A DNA stretch of 64,000 bases from Chryseobacterium formosum (GCF_026460885.1 NZ_JAOVZW010000002.1:1-64000), one strand, 5' to 3'. Numbered from the stretch's first letter, positions 17,389 through 26,635 are shown. Notes: generated by a model not told the origin, from the letters alone. Numbers and translations are program-made.

Positions 17389-19128
17389 ATGCAGTTTTTT
17401 GTCATTTTGAATGAAACGAAGCATAATAAAGAATCTAAATTTTTGAGAATAAATTTCTCCTTCCGGCGAAATGACAGAGTTTTAATCTTAATCTTTCTTT
17501 GCTTTATCATCACATCTTGCGGAATTAGAAAATCCATCAAACATATTCCTGAGGTACAAAAATATTCGCTTGAAATACCAAAAGTTGACAAAATAAACGA
17601 TTCTACTTTTAGTTTTAATCAAAATTATTTAACGAAAAATAAGCAGCAGCTTTGGGAATTGTATATCAAAGGAAATCCTTTACAATTAGGTTATAATAAC
17701 GGAGCTTTGACGCAAAATTTAATGCAGAAACAGGAAGAGATTTTCTTTTCAAAAGTAGAAGGTTTTGTTCCGTCTAAGTTTAAGCAAAATCTGTTGAGAG
17801 GCTTCTTGAAGTGGTATAACCGAAAAATGTATCTGAATGTACGAGATGATTTTCAAGCCGAATTGTATGGATTGTCTCAATATTCTTCGGATAAATATAA
17901 TTTTATAGCTCCAAAATTTCAAAGAGCTCTATACTTGCACGGCGCTCATGATATTGGTCATGCGATGCAGGATTTGATGATGGTAGGCTGCACGTCTTTG
18001 GCTGTGTGGAATGAAAATTCTGAAGACGGTGATTTGTTGATTGGTCGAAATTTCGATTTTTATGTCGGTGATGATTTTGCCAAAAACAAACTCATAGAAT
18101 TTGTCGAACCTGAACAAGGAATTCCTTATTTATCTGTAAGTTGGCCCGGAATGATTGGGGTTGTTTCCGGGATGAATAAAGAAGGAATTACGGTAACAAT
18201 TAATGCCGGAAAATCTAAAATCCCCTTGACCGCAAAAACACCAATTTCGCTTGTTACAAGAGAGATTTTGCAATACGCTAAAAATATTGATGAAGCGATT
18301 GATATTGCCAGAAAACGAAAGGTTTTTGTTTCAGAATCTATTTTGGTTGGGAGTGCAAATGATAAAAAAGCTGTGATTGTTGAAGTTTCACCTAAAAACC
18401 TCGGTGTTTATGATGTTGCTAATTCAAGCAGGGTTTTTTGTACGAATCATTTTCAGTCAGATGCTTATAAAAATGATAAAAAAAATCAGAAACATATTGT
18501 AGAAAGTCATTCTGAATACCGTTATGAAAAACTTCAAGAGCTTTTGCAGCAAAATAAAAAATTGAATCCTGAAAAAATGGCTTCAATTTTACGCGATAAA
18601 TCAGGACTGAAAGGTGAAAAGATCGGTTACGGAAATGAGAAAGCAATCAATCAGCTTTTGGCACATCATGCTGTGATCTTTTCGCCTCAGAAAAGGTTGG
18701 TTTGGGTTTCTTCGAACCCTTATCAATTGGGAGAGTTTGTCTGTTATGATCTGAACGAAATTTTTTCTGATAAAAAATTAAAAGATGGTGACTTTGCAAA
18801 AACGGAATTCAATATTGCTAAAGATCCTTTTATTAAATCTAAAGAATTTGAGGATTATGAAGAATTTAAGTTTGCGAATGGAGAAGTTCAAAGTGCAATT
18901 GATGGCAATGATGTTCTTTTAACTGATGATTTTATTCCTCATTATCAATCGTTAAATCCTGATTTTTGGTTGGTGTATTATCAAGCAGGAAAATATTATT
19001 TTAAACAAAAAGAATATTCTAAAGCTAAAATTGAATTTGAAAAAGCGTTGAAGAAAGAAATTACAACAATTCCGGATAAAGAAAATGTTGAAAAATATTT
19101 GAAGAAAGTAAATAAATACTTGAAATAA
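17389..19128 (+). CDS. C45-family acyltransferase/peptidase lipoprotein with C-terminal TPR
   Basis: 579 residues. The Ntn-hydrolase domain of the acyl-CoA:6-aminopenicillanic acid acyltransferase family (peptidase C45) has its nucleophile at Cys201 in MVGCTSLAVW, where such proteins self-cleave, followed by GRNFDFY. A hydrophobic segment ending CFIITSC is a lipoprotein signal, and a TPR-like repeat (about 525-579) closes the protein. Such proteins accompany flexirubin genes and could form the ester between polyene and resorcinol. Oddity: the first 30 or so residues are encoded by a dispersed palindromic repeat. ATG 17389 directly follows the previous stop; GTG 17371 would overlap it. Confidence 0.85.
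   Translation: MQFFVILNETKHNKESKFLRINFSFRRNDRVLILIFLCFIITSCGIRKSIKHIPEVQKYSLEIPKVDKINDSTFSFNQNYLTKNKQQLWELYIKGNPLQLGYNNGALTQNLMQKQEEIFFSKVEGFVPSKFKQNLLRGFLKWYNRKMYLNVRDDFQAELYGLSQYSSDKYNFIAPKFQRALYLHGAHDIGHAMQDLMMVGCTSLAVWNENSEDGDLLIGRNFDFYVGDDFAKNKLIEFVEPEQGIPYLSVSWPGMIGVVSGMNKEGITVTINAGKSKIPLTAKTPISLVTREILQYAKNIDEAIDIARKRKVFVSESILVGSANDKKAVIVEVSPKNLGVYDVANSSRVFCTNHFQSDAYKNDKKNQKHIVESHSEYRYEKLQELLQQNKKLNPEKMASILRDKSGLKGEKIGYGNEKAINQLLAHHAVIFSPQKRLVWVSSNPYQLGEFVCYDLNEIFSDKKLKDGDFAKTEFNIAKDPFIKSKEFEDYEEFKFANGEVQSAIDGNDVLLTDDFIPHYQSLNPDFWLVYYQAGKYYFKQKEYSKAKIEFEKALKKEITTIPDKENVEKYLKKVNKYLK
17395..17478. repeat. Dispersed palindromic repeat, family A, copy 2 (inside a gene)
   Basis: Starts TTTTTTGTCATTTTGAATGA and ends CCTTCCGGCGAAATGACAGA, with AAGAATCT in the left half, as in the other family A copies. 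It is open in the reading frame of the C45 gene and encodes its N-terminal extension ahead of the lipoprotein signal. Confidence 0.65.
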
Positions 19129-19152
19129 ACTTCCTCACAAACAAAATGAAAA

Positions 19153-19189
19153 ACGGCTGTAAGATTTGATTTTTACAGCTATTTTTTTG
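19153..19189 (+). terminator. Terminator of the TAL-C45 operon
   Basis: Stem GGCTGTAA (19156-19163) with TTACAGCT (19173-19180), one G-U pair, followed by ATTTTTTTG. It closes the plus-strand flexirubin operon. Confidence 0.85.
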
Positions 19190-19359
19190 TAAATCCTCTA
19201 TTGTGTTTATTGAGTCATTGTATTTGTTTTATTAAATAATATTTTATAATCTGTATGTTTGGTTAAATTATTTTAGTTAAAATTATTTAATTGATATGAA
19301 ATTGTTTGGGAGTGAATGATTTAAATATTTATATTCGTTTTTCCTAAACTAATGAATTA

Positions 19360-20454
19360 ATGAAGAAAATATATTTTTTAATTTTATCTTCTTTTTTACT
19401 ATTTACTTCCTGTAAAACCGATGAAAAAATTGAGGCTGTAGAAGCAGAAAGTCCGTTTGTGAACTTTAATATTGATGCAGTTCCTTATGCTAAACTTTCA
19501 ACGTATTCTTTTTTTACGGGAGATCTAAAAAATCTTAATCCTTCCAAAAAGGTGATTCCTTACGAACCTGCAAGTTCACTTTTTACAGATTATGCTCTAA
19601 AAAAGAGATTTATTTGGATGCCAGAAGGTACAAAATCTGTCTATGACGGAGATGCCAAAACCCTGAATTTCCCTGTAGGAACTGTGCTGATAAAGAACTT
19701 TTATTACAATACGGTACAACCAAACAATACGACAAGAATTATTGAAACCCGCTTAATGATCAAAAAATCCAGCGGTTGGATTTTTGCTGAATATTTATGG
19801 AATGATGAGCAGACTGAAGCAAATTTGGTAACTGGGACAGATTTTACAAGTGGAAGCTCAAAAAGTATCACATTTAAGAAAAGTAACAATGATGTGATTA
19901 CCACTGATTACAGAATTCCATCAGAATCCGAATGTTATGCGTGTCATAAACTGGATAATCAGCCAATTCCGATCGGCGTAAAACCGCAAAACCTTAATGT
20001 TTCTTATAATTATCCCAATGGCATGAAAAATCAGCTACAAAAACTTGTAGATGAAGGTTATTTACAGGGTTATCCTGCGAATATTGTTTCTACTGTTGAT
20101 TATAGAGATACAAGTAAGCCTTTAGATTTACGATTTCGTTCTTATTTAGATGCTAATTGTGCGCATTGCCATCAAGATAATGCGCGTTGTGATTACCGTG
20201 CTATTCGATTAAATTTTAATCAAACCACCAATCTTGCAAATCTTGGAGTCTGCGTTACAGCAGATGAACCTGTAGATGCTTCTCTTCAGAAAATTATCAG
20301 TCCGGGAAATCACAATAAATCTGTAATGAATTATAGGCTGACTTCTGTAGACGAAAGTAACAGAATGCCTCTTTTGGGAAGAACGGTTGTACATGATGAG
20401 GGTGTTCAGCTTGTGCAGCAGTGGATCAATTCACTTACCCAACCATGTAACTAA
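19360..20454 (+). CDS. Diheme c-type cytochrome lipoprotein (SO2930/HNE_0200-like)
   Basis: 364 residues with a lipoprotein signal ending LLFTSC. Two haem c motifs are visible: CYACH (192-196) and CAHCH (267-271). The layout, a beta-rich N-terminal domain followed by the haem motifs late in the chain, matches a conserved diheme family described for SO2930 and HNE_0200. It is expected to face the periplasm or cell surface and carry electrons; the partner is unknown. The next gene starts 14 bp downstream, so the two form an operon. It lies between two flexirubin arms but shares no obvious role with them. Confidence 0.82.
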   Translation: MKKIYFLILSSFLLFTSCKTDEKIEAVEAESPFVNFNIDAVPYAKLSTYSFFTGDLKNLNPSKKVIPYEPASSLFTDYALKKRFIWMPEGTKSVYDGDAKTLNFPVGTVLIKNFYYNTVQPNNTTRIIETRLMIKKSSGWIFAEYLWNDEQTEANLVTGTDFTSGSSKSITFKKSNNDVITTDYRIPSESECYACHKLDNQPIPIGVKPQNLNVSYNYPNGMKNQLQKLVDEGYLQGYPANIVSTVDYRDTSKPLDLRFRSYLDANCAHCHQDNARCDYRAIRLNFNQTTNLANLGVCVTADEPVDASLQKIISPGNHNKSVMNYRLTSVDESNRMPLLGRTVVHDEGVQLVQQWINSLTQPCN

Positions 20455-20468
20455 ACTAAACTAAAATC

Positions 20469-22484
20469 ATGAATAAAAAAATTTCTTTTCTTATAATGCT
20501 GTTGAGTGCAACCTGGGCAATGGCTCAGTTAGCTTGCAGTACGGCAATTAATCTTTCGCTCGGAAGCCACAGTGCACCTGCAGTTACCGGAACGCCTCCA
20601 ACCGCAGTTTGTGGATTGACGAGTGCAGCCGGAACAGCAGGATTATGGTATAAATATACTGCTGCTACAAATGGTAATATTACAGTTTCTACAGTAATTT
20701 CTGGGCAAAATGTTGATACAAGATTAATCGTTTATAAAGGAGTTTGTGGCGCACTTACTTGTGTAACATCTAATGATGATTTTTCAGGATATTCTTCTGA
20801 GGCTACCTTTGCTGTAACTGCAGGATCAACTTATTATATAGTTTTTGATAATAAATGGTCGAGTTCGGCTTTTAATTTTACAATAAATCAAGCAGTTGTA
20901 TTGCCAAGCAGACTTTCGTTTACTAGTACACCGGTAAGTGTTGCAGGTAGTTTTAATCACTGTATTGTTGATATGAATGGTGATTATCGTGACGACATCG
21001 TATCTGTAGTAAGCGCAACACAAATCGTTATATCGTATCAACAACCGGGAGGAGGATTTACTAATGTAACATATACCATTCCTTCTACAACCATTACACC
21101 AAGTTGGAGTATCGCGGCTGGAGATTATGACAACAATGGTTTTAATGATTTAATTTACGGTTCAGGAAGCGGAATTGCCTTTGTAAAAGCTAATTCCACA
21201 GGAACGGGATACACTTCAGATAGAAAGACTCAGTCATTTTTAGTACAGCGAACCAATTTTATTGATATTAATAATGATGGAAAATTAGATGCTTTTGTAT
21301 GTGATGACAATTCGCCTAATAGATTTTATTTGAATGACGGAACAAATATGAATCATAATCAGGGTGGATTGGGAGATTTCCCTTCTGGTGGAAATTACGG
21401 TTCTATCTGGATCGATTATGATAACGATGGTGATTTAGATTTATTTATTGCTAAATGTAGTGGCGGCGGTTCTGGTCCTGGCGGAAATATTGATGAACTT
21501 CATAGAAACAATGGAAACGGAACCTTTACCAATGTTGCAGCAACAGCAAATATGGCAAATCCGGTTCAGACATGGTCTTCTGCATGGGGAGATTTTAATA
21601 ATGACGGATGGATGGATGCTGTTGTGGGAATCAATTCTACATCAAACGGATTAAGTAAAGTAATGAAAAATAACGGAAATGGAACGTTTACTGACGTTTC
21701 AGCAGGTTCTGGATACGATCTAACTTCGGCTTCGAGCAGAGAATATGTTGCTTATGATTTTGATAATGACGGATTTTTAGATGTTTTAGGCGCCGAGAAC
21801 AATATTATGTTCGGTGACGGTACATTTAAATTTGTAAAAAACGCAAACAGTTACAATCTTTCGATATACGACAGACCAATTGGTGATTTAAATAATGATG
21901 GGTTTTTAGATATTCAGAACGGAAGCAATATCCTTATGAATAATGGAAATACAAACAAATGGTTAAAAGTTACTTTGCAGGGAACTTTGAGCAACAGAAA
22001 TGGAATTGGGGCAAGAGTAGAAATCTACGGAAGTTGGGGAAAACAGATTCGTGATGTACAAAGTGGAGTAGGTTTTCAAAATATGAACACATTAAATACG
22101 CATTTCGGGATTGGTCAGGCAACAGCAATTACAAAAGTAGTGATAAAATGGCCTTCCGGATTGGTAGATACCATTAATAACGTGACACCAAATACAACTC
22201 TTCACGTTGTAGAAGGAACTTTTTTAGGAACCAAAGATGCAGAGAATGCTCAAGATTTATTTACAGTTTATCCAAACCCTGTTCTTGATGTTATTAATTT
22301 TAAATCTAATAAAAACTTTATTCCGGTTGACGCAAAAGTTTATGAACTTAGTGGAAGAATGGTTTTACAAACAAAAGTTGATAAAGAATCAGTTTCTGTT
22401 AAGCAATTAAATTCAGGCAATTATTTATTGATTTTAACCGATAAAAATGGGAAAATACATTCTCAAAAAATAATTAAAAAATAA
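20469..22484 (+). CDS. Secreted FG-GAP/ASPIC-UnbV repeat protein with T9SS tail
   Basis: 671 residues. A signal peptide (cleaved near AMAQ, about residue 19) is followed by a beta-sandwich domain, then FG-GAP/VCBS-type propeller repeats with calcium-loop motifs such as DIDNDG-like FDNDGF, YDNDGD and FNNDGW. An ASPIC/UnbV domain (IGARVEIYG to IKWPSG) follows, and the last 70 or so residues (VYPNPVLDVI to KIIKK) form a type A T9SS sorting tail, so it is exported by the type IX system and probably anchored or released at the surface. It shares an operon with the diheme cytochrome. Role unknown. Confidence 0.88.
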   Translation: MNKKISFLIMLLSATWAMAQLACSTAINLSLGSHSAPAVTGTPPTAVCGLTSAAGTAGLWYKYTAATNGNITVSTVISGQNVDTRLIVYKGVCGALTCVTSNDDFSGYSSEATFAVTAGSTYYIVFDNKWSSSAFNFTINQAVVLPSRLSFTSTPVSVAGSFNHCIVDMNGDYRDDIVSVVSATQIVISYQQPGGGFTNVTYTIPSTTITPSWSIAAGDYDNNGFNDLIYGSGSGIAFVKANSTGTGYTSDRKTQSFLVQRTNFIDINNDGKLDAFVCDDNSPNRFYLNDGTNMNHNQGGLGDFPSGGNYGSIWIDYDNDGDLDLFIAKCSGGGSGPGGNIDELHRNNGNGTFTNVAATANMANPVQTWSSAWGDFNNDGWMDAVVGINSTSNGLSKVMKNNGNGTFTDVSAGSGYDLTSASSREYVAYDFDNDGFLDVLGAENNIMFGDGTFKFVKNANSYNLSIYDRPIGDLNNDGFLDIQNGSNILMNNGNTNKWLKVTLQGTLSNRNGIGARVEIYGSWGKQIRDVQSGVGFQNMNTLNTHFGIGQATAITKVVIKWPSGLVDTINNVTPNTTLHVVEGTFLGTKDAENAQDLFTVYPNPVLDVINFKSNKNFIPVDAKVYELSGRMVLQTKVDKESVSVKQLNSGNYLLILTDKNGKIHSQKIIKK

Positions 22485-22511
22485 GATTTCAATCGTATAC
22501 CTAAATTAATC

Positions 22512-22540
22512 ATGCAAAGTCGAAAGGCTTTGCATTTTTT
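22512..22540 (+). terminator. Terminator after the T9SS protein
   Basis: ATGCAAAG (22512-22519) pairs with CTTTGCAT (22528-22535), followed by TTTTTT. It separates the plus-strand pair from the convergent minus-strand flexirubin arm, whose last stop codon overlaps the T-run. Confidence 0.85.
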
Positions 22541-23720
22541 ATGGAGTTAATTTTTCTCCGGGATTTACTTTATTCAGAAATAAAAATGTTCCAATTCCTG
22601 CAATGACAGACATTGAACTTGCCAAAATCAAACTTCCAATCACATATTGCAGGACGTTATTTTTCACTAAATCAAAATTCCATTCCTGATTAAAAATATC
22701 GCTGTCACCTTGAACGAAAGGTGCTCCCAAAAATAGTGAAGCAACGATGATAAATGGAATGAAAGGCGGCAAACTTACATTTGATGCAATAAATGCCAAA
22801 ACCTTATTCAGTTTAAATAACACAGATAATGAAATCACAAGCAAAGTATGATAGCCTCCGAAAGGTAAAAACCCGATAAATACACCTAAAGCAATTGAGA
22901 ACGCTTTTATTCGGTTTGTGCCTTCACTTTCTAAAATATCTTCTTTAATGAATTTTTTAAAACTTTTTTTTTTGAAATTGAGCACAAAATTTCTCGGAAT
23001 AATATAAACCAAAGCGATAAACACCAAAATCGTATTTAAAATACTGATTCTCGTAAAATCTTTAAAAGGTCTGAAGTGCGAAACTCTTTCCGCAGGATCA
23101 TATAAAACCTTTATCGGAATATTTTTTACCGGAACGTGTCGCCAAGCTGTTCTTACAATAATTTCAATCTCAAATTCAAACTTGGGAGTATAATATTTTT
23201 TTGGAATTTTATGTAAAGGATACAATCGATAACCAGATTGTGTGTCTTCAAGTCTGATTCCTGTCTCAAACCAAAACCAAAAATTAGAAAAACGGTTTCC
23301 AAAACTACTCTTCTTGGGAATTCCGTCTTGTGACATATTTCGGTTCCCTATCAATAAAATATCTTCTTTCTCGTTAAGCAAAGCTTCCACAAAAACTGGA
23401 ATATCATCAGGATAATGTTGCCCGTCAGAATCGATAGTTATTGAATAATTAAAACCAAGATCTTTTGCTTTTCTGAAGCCGATTTTCAGACCATTTCCTT
23501 TTCCTTTGTTTTCGGGAAGATTTAAAACGGTAATGTGAGTATAATTTTTTAGAATTTCTGAAGTAGAATCGGTAGAACCGTCATTTACAACAATAATATT
23601 TTCAGTGTATTCCAAAACACCGTCAATCACTCTTCTCAGTGTTTTTTCATTATTGTAAGTCGGAATTAAAATGCATATTTTCCTTTCAGAAATTGCATTT
23701 TGTACTTCAGAAAGCATCAT
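22539..23720 (-). CDS. GT2 glycosyltransferase fused to DUF2062
   Basis: 393 residues. The N-terminal GT-A domain (about 10-240) shows ILIPTYNNEKTLRRVIDG, VVNDGSTDST, and the metal-binding aspartates in TIDSDGQH. The C-terminal part (about 275-380) is DUF2062, a membrane domain with two or three hydrophobic helices (GVFIGFLPFGGYH). Dolichyl-phosphate-type GT2 enzymes with such tails often act on lipid carriers or lipids. Homologues occur in aryl-polyene loci, so the substrate may be the pigment or its anchor. Last gene of the second flexirubin arm, one base after its neighbour. Confidence 0.86.
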   Translation of the reverse strand: MMLSEVQNAISERKICILIPTYNNEKTLRRVIDGVLEYTENIIVVNDGSTDSTSEILKNYTHITVLNLPENKGKGNGLKIGFRKAKDLGFNYSITIDSDGQHYPDDIPVFVEALLNEKEDILLIGNRNMSQDGIPKKSSFGNRFSNFWFWFETGIRLEDTQSGYRLYPLHKIPKKYYTPKFEFEIEIIVRTAWRHVPVKNIPIKVLYDPAERVSHFRPFKDFTRISILNTILVFIALVYIIPRNFVLNFKKKSFKKFIKEDILESEGTNRIKAFSIALGVFIGFLPFGGYHTLLVISLSVLFKLNKVLAFIASNVSLPPFIPFIIVASLFLGAPFVQGDSDIFNQEWNFDLVKNNVLQYVIGSLILASSMSVIAGIGTFLFLNKVNPGEKLTP

Positions 23721-23721
23721 T

Positions 23722-24207
23722 TTATTTCAATGAATTTTTTTCCGTTGCGGTCATTGTTTTAGACTGCATCGCAAATTTTTTGATGTATACTTTTAGCGCT
23801 GCATTTTGTTTCGTATAGTTGCTTAAAATATATGTTTTATCTTCTTTTAAATTTTTAGAATAGCCTACAATTTTCGGAATATTTTCCTGAACACTCATTC
23901 TGATTAATCTCAACTCAACGTTACTTGGATTAGCTTTAATAACACTCTCCAAACTCGATGCACCAGATTTTACAAAAGATTTTCTTTTGTTTTTTTCAGT
24001 CGTTACTTTGGCTTCCAAAATTTCTGCAGCAGCTTTATAACCTATAATAATCGGATCTGATGAAGATTTGTTATCAGCAACTTCAATGAAGTTTTTTGCT
24101 CCTTCATTTGATGAATTTGCTTTAGAATAAGCATTTCTCAAAACTTCTAAATCAGAAGATTGAAAAAAGAAAAATAGTCCAGCGAAAAGAGATAATATCA
24201 GTTTCAT
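23722..24207 (-). CDS. Exported protein of unknown function in the flexirubin locus
   Basis: 161 residues. A short signal peptide (LILSLFAGLFFFFQS) is followed by an all-helical mature part (for example SLESVIKANPSNVELRLIR), giving TPR-like amphipathic helices with a conserved-looking NPSNVELRLIRMSVQENIP segment. I do not know the family by name. It sits one base from both neighbours within a tightly packed operon, so a periplasmic accessory function in pigment assembly or transport is plausible. Confidence 0.75.
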   Translation of the reverse strand: MKLILSLFAGLFFFFQSSDLEVLRNAYSKANSSNEGAKNFIEVADNKSSSDPIIIGYKAAAEILEAKVTTEKNKRKSFVKSGASSLESVIKANPSNVELRLIRMSVQENIPKIVGYSKNLKEDKTYILSNYTKQNAALKVYIKKFAMQSKTMTATEKNSLK

Positions 24208-24208
24208 G

Positions 24209-24583
24209 CTATATTTTTGTATAATTAACTGACATTTTCAATGCAATAGTCTCGCCAAATGAAGTCACATTTTTTACTTTAACTTCAGTTTCATTTTCTG
24301 TAATATCAAGAATCATCGTCAATTCAGGCGTTTCAAAAGGATTGATAATCGCCATGAATTTTACGTTTGACGCTGTTTTTAAAAATAATTTTCGACCGAT
24401 AAATTCTTCAGTAAGTTCTTTAATAATCTGCATCATACAAACTCCTGGTGTAACAGGATTTCCGGGGAAATGTCCTTTGAAAATATCATGATCTTTGTTC
24501 AACAGAATATTTGCCGAAAAACTTCCGTTATCTGCTTTTTCATATGATTGTAGAGTGTAAAAATCTGTAAGTATAGTTTGCAT
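24209..24583 (-). CDS. FabZ/FabA-like 3-hydroxyacyl-ACP dehydratase
   Basis: 124 residues from ATG 24583. Single hot-dog domain with the FabZ-type block GHFPGNPVTPGVCMMQ and His38 as the catalytic histidine. It would remove water from 3-hydroxyacyl-ACP during polyene extension. The start at 24583 follows the upstream stop by one base. A longer reading frame back to 24694 exists but overlaps the preceding gene and lacks family similarity in the added part. Confidence 0.88.
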   Translation of the reverse strand: MQTILTDFYTLQSYEKADNGSFSANILLNKDHDIFKGHFPGNPVTPGVCMMQIIKELTEEFIGRKLFLKTASNVKFMAIINPFETPELTMILDITENETEVKVKNVTSFGETIALKMSVNYTKI

Positions 24584-24584
24584 T

Positions 24585-25232
24585 TTATTCTGTTTCTTGT
24601 TCTGTTTCAGTGATTTGAAATAATTTAATATTGATTTTAAAATCTTTGTGTTGAATTTCAATCGTTTCAGCAAAAGTAGGTTTTTTAGCCTCAAATGTAA
24701 AATCGATTTTCTCTTTATTATTTTTGGTATAAACGATTTGTTTAAGTAAACTATTTTCTTTGTTAAAGCTTAGATAATATCCATCTTTATCAGTTTTTGA
24801 ATAAAATATTTTTGTTGAATCATTTTCAAAGCTTTCATTCACAGCGTATTTTTGTTTTAAAAGTTTTTGAAAATCGTTCTTTAGAAAATTAATGACAATT
24901 TTTTTATCAAGATCAGGAAGAACATAATTCAACTTAAAATCATTTTCCGAGATTTCAAAATCAATTAATTTATTTCCAAAATCGGAAGTCATAACAACAC
25001 GGTGCGTCGTTTCGTTGATTTTTTTAATAATTAAAATTCCGCTAATGTGATTTTTATAAATATCCATCTGACATTTATAAACATAATCTTCCTTCGAAGA
25101 AAAGTATAGATTTTCAACCGTTTTTTCAGTATTGGAAATCGGAGTCGCATCTATTAAATGATATGTTTTACACGAAACAAATGATAAAATAATCAGACTA
25201 TAAAGAAAACTCAGAAGCAGGAATCGGCGCAT
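24585..25232 (-). CDS. Lipoprotein, possible LolB-like partner of the LolA homologue
   Basis: 215 residues from ATG 25232, with a lipoprotein signal ending LSFVSC. The mature part is beta-rich with alternating hydrophobic residues (HISGILIIKKIN, HRVVMTSDFGNKLIDFEIS), as expected for an open-barrel LolA/LolB/DUF3261 fold. It overlaps the LolA-like gene by 35 bp and precedes the dehydratase. In aryl-polyene loci a LolA-like and a LolB-like protein occur together. I infer a role in receiving the pigment or a lipoprotein at the outer membrane; the family link is by architecture and position only. Confidence 0.7.
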   Translation of the reverse strand: MRRFLLLSFLYSLIILSFVSCKTYHLIDATPISNTEKTVENLYFSSKEDYVYKCQMDIYKNHISGILIIKKINETTHRVVMTSDFGNKLIDFEISENDFKLNYVLPDLDKKIVINFLKNDFQKLLKQKYAVNESFENDSTKIFYSKTDKDGYYLSFNKENSLLKQIVYTKNNKEKIDFTFEAKKPTFAETIEIQHKDFKINIKLFQITETEQETE

Positions 25233-25824
25233 TGATTTTGGTATTTTTGAAAACAATATTCGTCGTATCTCCCGAAGCTTCCGTCATGTTCACTTGAGAA
25301 ACTGTAGATTGACTTTTCGGAAAGTGCAGTTCGATTTGCTTAATATATTTCAACAATTGAGCAGATTTAGGAGTGAATCTAGCAATATTTGAAGTTCCAT
25401 TTTTAAAATAAGCTACAGAAAATTCAGGATCGTTAAACATCTGTCCGTTTGAACTTCCGACAATTAGTTTATTGATTTTCTCAAATGTTTTACTCTTTGC
25501 ATCAACAGAAGATTTTTTTCCCTGATCGTTGATGAAGATTTTGTTTTCTTTAAAGACAATGCTGTACTGATAAGGTTTTGTGTACTTCCAGCTAAGCATA
25601 TTCGGTGTTTTTAATGACATTTTACCAGATGTGATGATACTTTTATCCAAAAAATCCATTTTTTTGGTTTGGGTAAAATCGCTTTGTAATGTTTTTATTT
25701 CTTTAGTTTCCGATGAAACCTTAGCTACAAATGCTTTAGCTTCGGCTCCTGACATTGGCGTATTTTGCGCAAAAAAGAAGCTTGAAATTAGTAAAAATGC
25801 TCCGAAAGCAATATTTTTAATCAT
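25198..25824 (-). CDS. LolA-like outer-membrane carrier protein
   Basis: 208 residues with a signal peptide ending FFFAQ. The LolA fold is seen in LQSDFTQTKKM, then GKMSLKTPNMLSWKYTKPY and later FTPKSAQLLKYIKQIELHF. LolA carries lipoproteins across the periplasm. A copy dedicated to a pigment locus probably carries the lipid-like flexirubin or its precursor. The gene overlaps the deacetylase by 8 bp upstream and the lipoprotein by 35 bp downstream, so the three are translated as one unit. Confidence 0.87.
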   Translation of the reverse strand: MIKNIAFGAFLLISSFFFAQNTPMSGAEAKAFVAKVSSETKEIKTLQSDFTQTKKMDFLDKSIITSGKMSLKTPNMLSWKYTKPYQYSIVFKENKIFINDQGKKSSVDAKSKTFEKINKLIVGSSNGQMFNDPEFSVAYFKNGTSNIARFTPKSAQLLKYIKQIELHFPKSQSTVSQVNMTEASGDTTNIVFKNTKINAPIPASEFSL

Positions 25825-26572
25825 TTTTTTGATTTTTTATCATTGAATCAACCGTAAAAGTTGAATAATTTTTAGCATTCAAAAATACTAATAAATCTAC
25901 CAACACATTATACGTTTTTTCTGAAGTATCGTGAAGAAGAATGATGCTTCCTTTTTTTAATCCTTTAGTAACTTTTCGGTAAATTTTTTTCTCATCGTCC
26001 GTAATTGTGTCTAACGAACGAACATTCCATCCGATGCTTTTTTTGTGAGTTTTTTTGATGGCTTTTGCGATATTCGGATTGGTAACTCCAAAAGGAGGAC
26101 GGTATAAATTGGTTTTGATATTTCCAATTTTAGAAATTATTTCATCACATTTTTCAATTTCTTCAATCATTTTAGTAGTTGATAAAAATCCGGTGTTATT
26201 GGAATGGAAATAGGTATGATTTCCAATCGTATGTCCTTCTTCAATAATTCGTTGGAACGTTTCGGGATATTTTTCAATCTGTTTTCCGATGCAGAAAAAC
26301 GTAGACTTTACGTTATTTTCTTTTAATATATCTAAAAATTTTGGAGTAAATTCAGTTGGTCCATCATCGAAAGTCAACGCAACTTCCTTGATTTTTGTTC
26401 TTTTGTGGGTAATACTGTTGACAAAATATCCAAGTTCAATATCAAACGAACCCCAAACTACAACAAAAGAAAATAGTAAAAAACAAAACAAATACACCCA
26501 AAAAGTCCCATGAAACGCATAAATAAAAACGTTACAGAAAAGATAAAATAGGATAAATGGGTAATGTTTCAT
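25817..26572 (-). CDS. NodB-type polysaccharide deacetylase family protein
   Basis: 251 residues. Two N-terminal hydrophobic helices (about 5-40) precede a NodB domain with all key motifs: TFDDGP (Asp69, Asp70), HTIGNHTYFH (His119, His123), RPPFG and LLHDT. The metal site and catalytic base appear intact, so it is probably an active carbohydrate esterase anchored in the inner membrane. Its substrate in this locus is unclear; homologues appear in other flexirubin clusters. It heads the sub-operon 26572 to 22539, downstream of a family A palindrome. Confidence 0.87.
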   Translation of the reverse strand: MKHYPFILFYLFCNVFIYAFHGTFWVYLFCFLLFSFVVVWGSFDIELGYFVNSITHKRTKIKEVALTFDDGPTEFTPKFLDILKENNVKSTFFCIGKQIEKYPETFQRIIEEGHTIGNHTYFHSNNTGFLSTTKMIEEIEKCDEIISKIGNIKTNLYRPPFGVTNPNIAKAIKKTHKKSIGWNVRSLDTITDDEKKIYRKVTKGLKKGSIILLHDTSEKTYNVLVDLLVFLNAKNYSTFTVDSMIKNQKND

Positions 26573-26635
26573 CTTTTTATAGTTTTTGAATTTCGGGTTT
26601 AAAATTTCAGATTATTAGAGCATCAGACAGTATGT

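Noticed and set aside
24584..24694. Longer start of the FabZ-like gene
   Set aside because: The added Lys/Leu/Asn-rich stretch overlaps the upstream lipoprotein gene and has no family match; ATG 24583 is one base after the upstream stop.
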